DNA from: JBJHDF01 sp050486405
GTDB lineage: Bacteria; Pseudomonadota; Gammaproteobacteria; Pseudomonadales; Cellvibrionaceae
Length of the DNA: 64,000 nt
NCBI GenBank assembly: GCA_050486405.1
Contig: JBJHDF010000005.1
Location: forward strand, 1-64,000
Direction of reading: 5' to 3'
Below the pieces are notes generated by a model that was not told the DNA's origin, did not search any database, and worked only from the letters and a program-made list of their open reading frames with translations. This document shows, piece by piece, positions 15,811 to 24,491 of this stretch. Both the position numbers and the translations under genes were made by a program. How positions within the stretch are numbered: the stretch's first letter is position 1; each line of letters begins with the position of its first letter.

Positions 15811-18069
15811 ATGAAAAACTTTGCTGTCCGGGCCCTGACTTGCGGCCTGATTATTCTGTTGGGGCTGCTCAGCGCCCTGCCCAATGTTTTACCCGACTCG
15901 GCGCTGGAAAAACTGCCGCAATGGTATGCCGACAATCAACTGACGCTGGGTCTCGATCTGCGCGGCGGATCGCATCTGCTGCTGGAAGTGGACACCCGGA
16001 ACATCCTGCCCGAGGAAAACCTGGACGATGTGGTGGAACGCAGCCTGGAAGTGGTGCGCCGCCGCCTGGACGAAACCGGGCTGGTGGAACCCACCATCAC
16101 CCGCCAAGGGCAGGACGCCATTCTCATCCAGTTGCCGGGCGTCAACGACCCGGCCCATATCCGGCAGTTGCTGGGCACCACGGCCGTGATGTCCTTTCAC
16201 TGGCTGGCCGATGAGGGCAGCCCGGCGGTCATGCGTTTGCCCGGTGACGACAATACCGGCTATTACCTCGTCGAACGGGACGTTGCGCTGGAAGGCAAAC
16301 ATATACGCGATGCCCGTATGGCGTTCAGTCAAAACAGCGGCGAACCGGTGGTCAACTTTTCCCTGGATCGCGAAGGCGGCCGGGAGTTCGGGCGCATGAC
16401 CACGGCCAATATCGGCAGGCCGCTGGCCATAGTGCTGGACGGCGAAGTGCTCACCGCTCCAGTGATTCGCAGCGCCATTACCGGGGGCAGCGGCGAGATC
16501 AGCGGCAACTTCACCAGCCGCGAGGCTCACGATCTGGCCCTGATGTTGCGGGCCGGTGCCCTGCCCGTGCCATTGAACGTGATCGAGGAACGCACCGTGG
16601 GCCCGGACCTGGGCAGCGACGCCATTGCCATGGGTGTCACTACCGGTCTGCTCGGCGCGGCGCTGGTGCTGGCCTTTATGCTGGCACTCTACGGTCGTTG
16701 GGGCCTGATTGCCTGCCTCGGCCTGAGCGTTAACCTGGGATTGCTGTTCGGCGTACTCAGCACGCTGGGCGCCACACTCACACTGCCAGGCATTGCCGGA
16801 ATCATTCTCAGCATCGGCATGGCGGTGGACGCCAATATCCTGATCAACGAGCGCATCCGGGAGGAGACACGGCAAGGAGCCAACGCCTGGAACGCTTTGG
16901 ATGCGGGTTTCAAAAAAGCGTTCGCCACCATTCTCGACTCCAACATCACCACCCTGATCGCCATCGGCCTGCTCTTCATGTTCGGCACCGGCCCCATTCG
17001 TGGCTTCGCCGTTACCATTGCCATCGGCCTGCTGATTTCCATGTTCACCAGCATCACCGCCACCCGGCTGATCATGGAGTGGCGGGCGCGCAAGCTGAAA
17101 CGGCGACCGCTGGACATTCCCGGGCCAAAATTTCTGGAGCGGTTGCACCGGGGCAAGCCCCTGAACGTGATGCGCGCCCGGTTTGCCGGTCTGGCACTGT
17201 CGGCACTGCTGTCGGTAGCGGCGCTCGGTTTGCTGGTTCAGCCCGGTTTGAACTTCGGCATCGATTTCAGCGGCGGCAGCCTGGTGGAGGTTCGCACCGA
17301 CACCAGTATTGAGCAACTGCGCGCCGGCTTTGGCGAGCAGGGACTGGAACAGATCAGCATTCAGGAATTCGGCGCACCGGGACAGTATCTGGTGCGCCTG
17401 CCGGAACAGAGCGCCGAAGACGTCGCCAGCGGTGCGCCCATTCAGGCCGTGCAGCAAGCAGTGCTGGCCGTATCGCCGGACGCGGAATTTCCCCGGGTGG
17501 AAATGGTGGGCCCGAAAGTCAGCGGCGATTTTGCCGATACCAGCATTCTCGCCGTGCTGTTGGCCGGTGCGGGCATGCTGCTCTACCTCTGGGTGCGTTT
17601 TGAATCCCATTTCGCCACCGCCATCATCGCCACCCTGGCGCTGGATCTGGCCAAAACCCTGGGATTTTTCGTACTGCTGGGAATCGAGTTCAACCTCACC
17701 GCCGTCGCCGCCCTGCTGGCGTTGATCGGTTACTCGGTGAACGACAAGGTGGTGGTGTTTGACCGCATCCGGGAAAACCTGCGCGCCACGCCGGACATGC
17801 CCCTGCCGGAACTGATGAACGCCAGCATCACCTCGACCCTGACGCGCACCCTGTTCACTTCCGCCACCACGTTTCTGGCCGTGGTGCCCATGGCGCTGGC
17901 CGGAGGCGCCGCCGTGGCAAGCTTCGCCCTGCCCATGCTGTTTGGAATACTGGTGGGCACCAGTTCATCGATTTTTATCGCCGCGCCCATACTGCTCTGG
18001 CTGGGTAAACGCCGCAGCAACCGGGGTTTGCCGCAGTTGCGGCAGCCGCTGTTGGACGAGCGACCATAG
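15811..18069 (+). CDS. secDF: Fused protein translocase subunit SecDF
   Basis: A 752-residue fusion of SecD and SecF in one polypeptide. The SecD half opens with LGLDLRGGSHLLLEVD (about residues 46-60), includes the P1 periplasmic region and six C-terminal helices with DANILINERIRE; the SecF half opens with NFGIDFSGGSLVEV (about 483) and repeats the six-helix RND fold with NDKVVVFDRIREN. It uses proton flow to pull secreted proteins through SecYEG on the outer face of the inner membrane. Gammaproteobacteria normally encode separate secD and secF next to yajC; neither yajC nor tgt is here, so this is likely an additional SecDF paralogue. The start may instead be the in-frame ATG at 15784. Confidence 0.93.
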   Translation: MKNFAVRALTCGLIILLGLLSALPNVLPDSALEKLPQWYADNQLTLGLDLRGGSHLLLEVDTRNILPEENLDDVVERSLEVVRRRLDETGLVEPTITRQGQDAILIQLPGVNDPAHIRQLLGTTAVMSFHWLADEGSPAVMRLPGDDNTGYYLVERDVALEGKHIRDARMAFSQNSGEPVVNFSLDREGGREFGRMTTANIGRPLAIVLDGEVLTAPVIRSAITGGSGEISGNFTSREAHDLALMLRAGALPVPLNVIEERTVGPDLGSDAIAMGVTTGLLGAALVLAFMLALYGRWGLIACLGLSVNLGLLFGVLSTLGATLTLPGIAGIILSIGMAVDANILINERIREETRQGANAWNALDAGFKKAFATILDSNITTLIAIGLLFMFGTGPIRGFAVTIAIGLLISMFTSITATRLIMEWRARKLKRRPLDIPGPKFLERLHRGKPLNVMRARFAGLALSALLSVAALGLLVQPGLNFGIDFSGGSLVEVRTDTSIEQLRAGFGEQGLEQISIQEFGAPGQYLVRLPEQSAEDVASGAPIQAVQQAVLAVSPDAEFPRVEMVGPKVSGDFADTSILAVLLAGAGMLLYLWVRFESHFATAIIATLALDLAKTLGFFVLLGIEFNLTAVAALLALIGYSVNDKVVVFDRIRENLRATPDMPLPELMNASITSTLTRTLFTSATTFLAVVPMALAGGAAVASFALPMLFGILVGTSSSIFIAAPILLWLGKRRSNRGLPQLRQPLLDERP

Positions 18070-18138
18070 CAAGCGCAGGGGATACTGATATAGAATGGTG
18101 CCTTCCTATGGTTTGTCTGGTGTAAGGATATCGTCGCG

Positions 18139-19431
18139 GTGAAAAAGATTGTTGTGGTCGGCGGTGGCGCCGGAGGACTGGAACTGGTCACCCGGCTGGG
18201 ACACAAATTAGGTCGTCGCAAGAAAGCGCAGATCACCCTGATCGATCGCAACAGCACACACCTATGGAAGCCCCTGCTGCACGAAATCGCCGCGGGCACC
18301 ATGGACGAAGGCGTGGACGCGGTCAGCTACCGGGCCCACGCCTTCGCCAACGGCTATCACTTTCGCATCGGCAGCCTGACTGATATCGACCGCGACGCCA
18401 GACAGGTGGTACTGGCCCCCGTGCTGGATGAGGAAGGCAACGAGTTCATTCCCGCCACCCGCATCGACTACGACTATCTCGTGATTGCCCTGGGCTCAGT
18501 GTCCAATGACTTTGGCACCGCCGGCGTGACGGAGCACTGCATCTTCCTGGACAACCCCAGACAGGCGCACCGCTTTCGCAACAAGCTGCTCAACCGTCTG
18601 CTGCGCATGCAGCGTCTGCCCGAGGAAAGCAGCTCGGTGCGTATTGCCATTGTCGGCGGCGGCGCCACCGGCGTGGAACTCTCGGCCGAACTGCACCACG
18701 CCATCGCCGAGTTTCACCACTACGGATTTGACGCCGTGCGCAACGAACATCTGAAAGTAACGCTGATCGAAGCCGGGCCGCGCATTCTGCCCGCCCTGCC
18801 CGAGCGCATCTCCCAGGCCGCTACCCGTGAGCTGATCCGCCTCGGTGTGGACGTGCAGGTCGATACCCGGGTGGTCTCCGCCAGCGCCGGGGGTCTTCAC
18901 ACCGACAAGGAACAACTGGTGGCGGCGGATTTGGCGGTCTGGGCGGCGGGCATCAAGGTGGCGGACTTTATGAAGGACATCGGCGGTCTGGAAACCAACC
19001 GCATCAACCAGTTGGTGATCGGCCCAACCCTGCAGACCAGCCGCGACCCGCACATTCTGGCCCTGGGCGACTGCGCGCACCTGCTGCAGGCCGACGGCAA
19101 ACCCGTGCCACCCCGCGCCCAGTCCGCGCACCAGATGGCCAGCACCTGCTATCACAACCTGCGCGCCCTGCTGCACGACAAACCCCTGCGCCCCTTCGTC
19201 TATCGGGACCACGGTTCCCTGGTGACCCTGGCCAACTACTCCACCGTGGGCTCATTGATGGGTAATCTCAGTCGGGGCAGTCTCTTTGTGGAGGGCCGGG
19301 TGGCGCGCCTGATGTACGTCTCCCTGTACCGTATGCACCAGGTCGCCGTACACGGACTGATGCGCACCGGCCTGATGATACTGGCCGGGCGCATCAACCG
19401 CTGGTTGGGTCCCAGGCTCAAACTGCATTGA
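18139..19431 (+). CDS. ndh: Type II NADH dehydrogenase (NDH-2) family FAD oxidoreductase
   Basis: A 430-residue protein starting at a GTG with TAAGGA upstream. An FAD-binding Rossmann motif VVVGGGAGGLEL lies at residues 5-16, and a second dinucleotide-binding motif IVGGGATGVELSAEL at about 172-186 binds NADH. The segment LALGDCAHL is the conserved FAD-contact GD box, and PPRAQSAHQMA the following quinone-side region. The C-terminal 40 residues are amphipathic/hydrophobic, as expected for monotopic membrane binding. It oxidises NADH and reduces quinone without pumping protons. It stands alone, converging with the GH5 gene 3 bp away. Confidence 0.92.
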   Translation: MKKIVVVGGGAGGLELVTRLGHKLGRRKKAQITLIDRNSTHLWKPLLHEIAAGTMDEGVDAVSYRAHAFANGYHFRIGSLTDIDRDARQVVLAPVLDEEGNEFIPATRIDYDYLVIALGSVSNDFGTAGVTEHCIFLDNPRQAHRFRNKLLNRLLRMQRLPEESSSVRIAIVGGGATGVELSAELHHAIAEFHHYGFDAVRNEHLKVTLIEAGPRILPALPERISQAATRELIRLGVDVQVDTRVVSASAGGLHTDKEQLVAADLAVWAAGIKVADFMKDIGGLETNRINQLVIGPTLQTSRDPHILALGDCAHLLQADGKPVPPRAQSAHQMASTCYHNLRALLHDKPLRPFVYRDHGSLVTLANYSTVGSLMGNLSRGSLFVEGRVARLMYVSLYRMHQVAVHGLMRTGLMILAGRINRWLGPRLKLH

Positions 19432-19434
19432 GCA

Positions 19435-21966
19435 TTACTGGAAGCGCCACAACTGATGGGGTCCACCATGGAATTCCCATTGCTGGATATTGGCCCCCGA
19501 AGAACTGGAACCATCCTGTACGTCCAACGCCCGGTCGCTATGCACGGAAATAATCCGATAGTCATTGCCGCTCACCGGTTCGATGCGCCAGCGCTGATTG
19601 TTGCCACCCACATAGGACCACAGGTGAATGTTGGCGCCATTGTCGGCGGAGACACCGGCCACATCCAGCGTGCGGCCACTAATGACATGGTCGATGCGAT
19701 ACTCGCCGTTACCCAGGGACGTGACCTGCCACTGCTGAGCGTTGCCAACCACAACGTTGGCACCATTGCTATTACCACGGTTTTGCGCCCGCAACGCCAG
19801 CCCGGAGCCGGCACTGACAATGCTATAGACACCATTGGCAATGTCGCCGCCAGAGCTTGTGGCCGTCAGCTCAAACCAGTTGATGTTGAAGGCGCCACCA
19901 CCGATGTGCAGTCGCACTGTCTGGCTGCCCGCCGACAGCGGCACTGTCTCGGAAATGGTGGTCCAGTTCTGCCAGCCACCGGTGTTGGGAATGCCACTGG
20001 TTGCCAGGGTGTTCGCACCACTGCGAAACTGCACCTCGCCGGAACTCACGGGCGAACTGACCCGGTAGTGCAGCGTGTAGTTTCCGGTCGACGGCACGGT
20101 GATGCGATAGTCCATCCAGTCCCCGGCTTCCAGCCAACCGACGTTTTCACCCCCACCCACGTCGCTGGTGGGTTCGGTCTGCACGCCCGCCATGGCGCAG
20201 AAGTCCACCGCATCCACCCGGCCGGGAATGCTCTGACCATTACCGCTGCAATCATCGGTAACGACCAGCTCCAGACGGAACCAATTCAGATTGAAACCGG
20301 CCCCGGCAACGTATAGACGCAGGGTCTGCTGACCGGCTGCCAGAGCGACCTCCGTGCTGACCGATGTCCAGGTTTGCCAGCCACCGGTGTTGGGCAGACT
20401 GGTGGCGGCCAGTGTGGAGCCACTTTGATCGAGCAGTTGGATTTCTCCGGTATTGGCGGTGCTGGCAACGCGATAGGTAAGCGTATAGGTGCCGGTTTGT
20501 GGCACATTGATATTGTAATCCAGCCAATCGCCAACCGAGGTCCAGCCTACGTTTTCACCGCCGCCCTGGTCACTGGTCGGCTCCGTTTGAATGCCGTGCA
20601 TCGCACAAAAGCTTACCGCGTCGATCGCCTGCCCAACGCCTTGGTATGAAGCGCTGCCACACCCTGCCGGAGGCGTGACATCTTCCGTCTTTACCGCGTC
20701 GTAAAACCCCTGATGCCACTGTATACCCGGGCTGCCATTGGCGATATTATTCTGCGCAAAGGCGATCATCCCCTCATAGGATCCGGGTGGCGCCACAGTG
20801 CCGTTATTGATGGCGTTCACCACTTGGTTGTAGACATTGTTGGGCGGGATGGTCCACAGAGTTCTGTCGTGCGACATCTTTTTGAATGACCAGGGAAAGT
20901 GACCCGCAATATTGTCGATAGACCAGTCCGTCATCTGCCGAATGATATTGTTGGTGTCTTCGCCGTATTCACCCAGAATCAGTGGTACACCCAACTTATT
21001 GGTGCGATCAACCCGACCGAACAGATCCGGCACCCACTGCGGATTGCCGAATACGTAGTGGTGGGTCTGATACACCAGGTTGTCGTCCCAGCGCTGGGTG
21101 ACACCTGTCGCTGCCTGGGTGGCGGGTTCCATCCAGTCGATGTACTGATCCTGCGATGCCCACCAGTGCCCCTGAGCGACGATGATGTGATTGTTGTCCA
21201 CTTCACGGATGGCATTGCGCATGGCGATCAGGGACGGCAGAAGCTCGTATTCACGCCCATCCTGCAATACCGGTTCATTGATCAGATCATAGCCCCAGAT
21301 AATTGGCTCATCCTTGTAGCGATCAGCGATATGGCGCCACACCTGACTGGCTATGGCCACATTGTCCCCGTCCCAAAACCGAACGGTGTGCCGGGGCTGA
21401 CTGGCGTTGGAATCCATGTTATCGGAGTGATCGCCGGGGTTCTGATAACCCGGAGCGGCGTGCATATCGAGCAGGATGTAAACTTGGTGAGTGGTGCACC
21501 ACTCAATCAGGCGATCAATGTACTGGAAGCCGTGATCGCTCAGTTGCCCGTTCTGCCAGAACATGTTGTAGTGAAACGGGACGCGCACCGAGTTGAAGCC
21601 GAGATTTTTCAGGTCGATAATGGCTTGCTCGGTGACATAGTGCAAGCGCCACTGATGCTCGAATTCCCTGGCCTGGGCCATGTTGCCGCCAAACGCCTGA
21701 GCCAGGCTCTCGAGAAACTGGGTGTGCGTTCGGTAATTGAAGTCACCCATCATCAGGTAGCCTTCCCAAAGTAACCAGTTACCCAGGTTCATCCCGCGCA
21801 GATACAGGGGATTGCCGTCGCCGTCGACAATCGACGTGCCTTCGGCGCGCACAAACTGCGCCTGAACGCCGCTGGCGGCGAAGGCCCCGACAAGGATCAG
21901 AGTCAATACAGCGAGATTTTTGCGCCATCCGCGCAAGAGTTGGTTGGAGCTGGCGAACAGAGTCAT
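19435..21966 (-). CDS. Secreted GH5 family glycoside hydrolase with two CBM6 and a ricin-type lectin domain
   Basis: An 843-residue secreted enzyme. Residues 1-36 are a signal peptide ending VQA. The GH5 domain (about 38-425) shows acid/base E231 (LINEPV) and nucleophile E333 (LGEYGE), plus the conserved RGMNLGNW start. Two CBM6 modules follow (about 445-567 and 582-702), each with CAMxGxQTEPTSDxGGGENVGW and GxWxDY, clearly duplicated. The C-terminus (710-843) is a beta-trefoil ricin-like/CBM13 domain with repeated QQW/QRW/QLWRF motifs. Expected role: extracellular hydrolysis of a beta-glucan. Together with the GH16 gene 14 kb away it suggests laminarin or cell-wall glucan use. Substrate is inferred. 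Confidence 0.93.
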   Translation of the reverse strand: MTLFASSNQLLRGWRKNLAVLTLILVGAFAASGVQAQFVRAEGTSIVDGDGNPLYLRGMNLGNWLLWEGYLMMGDFNYRTHTQFLESLAQAFGGNMAQAREFEHQWRLHYVTEQAIIDLKNLGFNSVRVPFHYNMFWQNGQLSDHGFQYIDRLIEWCTTHQVYILLDMHAAPGYQNPGDHSDNMDSNASQPRHTVRFWDGDNVAIASQVWRHIADRYKDEPIIWGYDLINEPVLQDGREYELLPSLIAMRNAIREVDNNHIIVAQGHWWASQDQYIDWMEPATQAATGVTQRWDDNLVYQTHHYVFGNPQWVPDLFGRVDRTNKLGVPLILGEYGEDTNNIIRQMTDWSIDNIAGHFPWSFKKMSHDRTLWTIPPNNVYNQVVNAINNGTVAPPGSYEGMIAFAQNNIANGSPGIQWHQGFYDAVKTEDVTPPAGCGSASYQGVGQAIDAVSFCAMHGIQTEPTSDQGGGENVGWTSVGDWLDYNINVPQTGTYTLTYRVASTANTGEIQLLDQSGSTLAATSLPNTGGWQTWTSVSTEVALAAGQQTLRLYVAGAGFNLNWFRLELVVTDDCSGNGQSIPGRVDAVDFCAMAGVQTEPTSDVGGGENVGWLEAGDWMDYRITVPSTGNYTLHYRVSSPVSSGEVQFRSGANTLATSGIPNTGGWQNWTTISETVPLSAGSQTVRLHIGGGAFNINWFELTATSSGGDIANGVYSIVSAGSGLALRAQNRGNSNGANVVVGNAQQWQVTSLGNGEYRIDHVISGRTLDVAGVSADNGANIHLWSYVGGNNQRWRIEPVSGNDYRIISVHSDRALDVQDGSSSSGANIQQWEFHGGPHQLWRFQ

Positions 21967-22015
21967 TATTAGTATCCTCTTCTCATTCAGTTATCATTGT
22001 GTAACTGAACATACC

Positions 22016-22091
22016 CCCACAGCCCGCCGCTGTCGTTCGAATCGAGGATTCGAACCCCATTATTTTCGTTCGGCTATGAATAGGCGAGTCG
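22016..22091 (-). promoter_or_regulatory. Nested inverted repeats upstream of the GH5 gene
   Basis: In the 270-base gap before the GH5 gene, a perfect 9-bp inverted repeat GTTCGAATC (22035-22043) and GATTCGAAC (22047-22055) with a three-base centre is flanked by further complementary segments (CGCCGC near 22025, GGCGG near 22090, and TCGAAC near 22085). It may be an operator or a structured leader; I see no gene in the gap. Confidence 0.45.
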
Positions 22092-22237
22092 AACACGGCG
22101 GCAGCCCTTCGAAGGGTCCACAGGCCGACTTCAGAACGCAGATTATTGCGCCAGTCCGAGCAACAACCAAGAGAACGGCAAAAGCAGGCTAATCCCACTG
22201 AATTCCAGCGGGACATCGTCAGGACGGGAAAATGGGC

Positions 22238-22777
22238 TTACAGCGATGCCAGATACGCTGGCGGCGCCTGCACACGAACGACGTAGAGATCGATATCGTG
22301 CACCCGCTCAACACCCGCCAGATAAGTATCGGCCTGGCCCCGGGATGGGAAGGTACCAATCACCACGCGATAATGACGGGCGCCCGATCGCTCGGCGTCG
22401 ATCACACGCGCACTGATCCCTTTTCTGGCCAGCGTACCTACATAGCGCTCCGCATTCTGCGCGGTGGAAAACAGGCCGGCCTGTACCAGATACTGCGTAT
22501 GGCGCGCGGGCGCCTCCGCCTCGGACTCTGGTACCTCTAGCTGCACATCAGTGTCCGGCTCCGCCGTGTTGGCGGGCATTTCCGCCAACAGCGTCAGAGG
22601 TTTGTCGCTCTTCTCTCTGCTCACTATAGCTGCGGTGTCCGCAGGTACTGGGACCGCAGCGGCATAGGCTGCCTTGCCGGCGATAAGAAATCCGGCCATA
22701 AAGCAAGCCACGGGAATCAGGGCAGATGCGGCCAGCAGGCATACAATATCGCGTTTGGTGAGGTTTAAAGCGTCCAT
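22238..22777 (-). CDS. SPOR domain membrane protein
   Basis: A 179-residue protein with a short basic N-terminus (LTKRD), one membrane helix (about 11-33), an acidic low-complexity periplasmic linker (about 40-90) and a C-terminal SPOR domain (about 93-175; YLVQAGLFSTAQNAERY, YRVVIGTFPSRGQA). SPOR domains bind peptidoglycan with stripped peptides at division septa, so the protein likely localises to the septum or another remodelling site. It is a single gene, with about 105 nt separating it from the end of the next gene. It resembles the FtsN/DedD/DamX layout but is not assignable to one of them. Confidence 0.88.
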   Translation of the reverse strand: MDALNLTKRDIVCLLAASALIPVACFMAGFLIAGKAAYAAAVPVPADTAAIVSREKSDKPLTLLAEMPANTAEPDTDVQLEVPESEAEAPARHTQYLVQAGLFSTAQNAERYVGTLARKGISARVIDAERSGARHYRVVIGTFPSRGQADTYLAGVERVHDIDLYVVRVQAPPAYLASL

Positions 22778-22882
22778 AGCGCCTCCCGACAGTCAAAACA
22801 TTGGCTTTTTCGTATGGTTTACAACTGCTCAACCTACGTACAGCAATGTTTATGCCAATGGCAGGCCAAAGCGCAACCCTGG

Positions 22883-24472
22883 TTAGATCAACTGGTCGAT
22901 GGTGCCATTACAAATGGGTTGGAACGCCGTTAGGCGGTCCATCATGGTGGCGTTGCCCAGGCCGTGGCGGGGAAAGCGGTCGGCGAAGAGATTCTGTTCG
23001 CCGTGCAGCGCCATGTAATTGAGCGCCACGGCTTCCACCAGCAGGTTGACGTTGCTGGCAATGGGGGTGGAGGCGGTTTCCACATCGCCGCTGGGGCGCA
23101 TATAGCCGATCTGCTGGTGCTGGGCGATCTGCTGCGGTGTGCCGCCCAGCAGTTGCGGGCGGCCGTTGGGGCTGTAGACCATAAAAAAGGACGCGGCGGT
23201 CTGCTGGCTGTCCCCGGTCCACTCGCCCTTGCCGCGACCGGCGGCGGTGTTGTCGATGCGGCCGTTGCTGAACACCGAGCCGTCGCTGAACACATAGATC
23301 ATGATGGGTACGCCCTTGCGCGCGGCGTATTCCAGACAGGCGCCCATGCAGCGACCGGCGCGCAGGTCGCGTATCTCGCCGGTGCCGCGCTCGCCGGTGT
23401 GATAGTCGTAGCCGGCCATGGTAATGGTGCCGGCTCCGGCGCGGCCTTCCACCACCAGCTTCATCACCGACGCCGTTTTGCGGAACTCGGCATCGCCGGC
23501 AAATTCCTCGGCGGTAAAAATGCCATTTGGCCCGACGATGTCCGGGTCCTGTTGCGGGTCTATGGCCGCCGGGTCGCCGAAGCGAGCGGCCAGATCGGCG
23601 CTCTTGACGTAACCACAGCGCAGTAACTCCTTTAACTGGGCATCGTTGTCGGTGCCGGTGTTCACCCGCTGCAAGCGGGCATCACTCAGGCGGTAGATGG
23701 ATTCCATCACCCGCACCGTGTCCTGCTGATCCAGCAGGTTGACCAAGTCACCGGTATCCACCAGTCCGGTGACATCGCTGGGTCTGTCCACCTTGGTGGG
23801 TCGCACCGCCGGGTCGATCATGGACGCGGGCGCCAGGGAGTTGCCGCCGGAATCGTTGGCCCTTGAACCGATCAGCGCCAGCAGCTCACCATTGGCGCCG
23901 GCGCGGTTGATGGCGTACATGGGATTGTGGGGATTATTGCCGGTGTCGTTTTCCGAACGGGCGGGAATCACGCAGCCGTTGATGAATTCCGCACGGTTTC
24001 CGGCCCGCTCGAGCATGCCGATCAGCATCTGGCTGTCACTGTGAAAGGCCAGGCCCAGATCGGTGTTGATAAAATCGCCGGTGGAAGACGACGGCAGCAT
24101 GTCCGCCGCCAAACCCTGTTTGATGTAACCGGAGGTGCTGAGCAGGTCCAGCTGTCCGCCGGGACCGCCGGCCAACGCGTTGGAGCCGGTCATACTGGCG
24201 CCGCCGGCCAGATCGAAACAGATAAACGGAATCTTGCCCGCACCCTGGGTGGAGATACCGCAGGCGTCGCGGATGGCTTCGATTTCCGCCGACAGGTTCA
24301 CCTGTTGCGCCAGTGCGGAATTGACCAGCATACCGGCCAGGGAGCCACCGACAATGGTGCCCAGCCCGGCGCGAAAACCCTGGGCGATAAAATCGCGCCG
24401 GGTGCGTGGCCGGCCGTGCCCCTGCAGAAAGAGCGGCGCGTCCGGTGGCAATGCCTTGTCTCGTTTGCTCAT
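22883..24472 (-). CDS. Tat-exported DUF1501-like protein
   Basis: A 529-residue protein with a twin-arginine signal at about residues 24-56 (RTRRDFIAQGFRAG, hydrophobic core, cleavage near ALAQ). The mature part resembles the DUF1501/alkaline-phosphatase-like secreted proteins that accompany c-type cytochrome genes: conserved-looking ICFDLAGGASMTGSN near the N-terminus, HNPMYAINRAG, TMAGYDYHTG and VPIMIYVFSDGSVFSNG. Tat export implies folding, perhaps with a cofactor, before export. It is the last gene of a leftward operon after two heme-motif proteins (19 nt gap), so it is probably part of the same periplasmic or surface system. Catalytic activity is not known. Confidence 0.8.
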   Translation of the reverse strand: MSKRDKALPPDAPLFLQGHGRPRTRRDFIAQGFRAGLGTIVGGSLAGMLVNSALAQQVNLSAEIEAIRDACGISTQGAGKIPFICFDLAGGASMTGSNALAGGPGGQLDLLSTSGYIKQGLAADMLPSSSTGDFINTDLGLAFHSDSQMLIGMLERAGNRAEFINGCVIPARSENDTGNNPHNPMYAINRAGANGELLALIGSRANDSGGNSLAPASMIDPAVRPTKVDRPSDVTGLVDTGDLVNLLDQQDTVRVMESIYRLSDARLQRVNTGTDNDAQLKELLRCGYVKSADLAARFGDPAAIDPQQDPDIVGPNGIFTAEEFAGDAEFRKTASVMKLVVEGRAGAGTITMAGYDYHTGERGTGEIRDLRAGRCMGACLEYAARKGVPIMIYVFSDGSVFSNGRIDNTAAGRGKGEWTGDSQQTAASFFMVYSPNGRPQLLGGTPQQIAQHQQIGYMRPSGDVETASTPIASNVNLLVEAVALNYMALHGEQNLFADRFPRHGLGNATMMDRLTAFQPICNGTIDQLI

Positions 24473-24491
24473 GTCGAATTACCTGTATTGC

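Noticed and set aside
22031..22090. Sequence resembling a tRNA T-arm (GGTTCGAATCC on the minus strand)
   Set aside because: No acceptor stem, D-arm or anticodon arm can be built around it; the motif is explained by the 9-bp inverted repeat.
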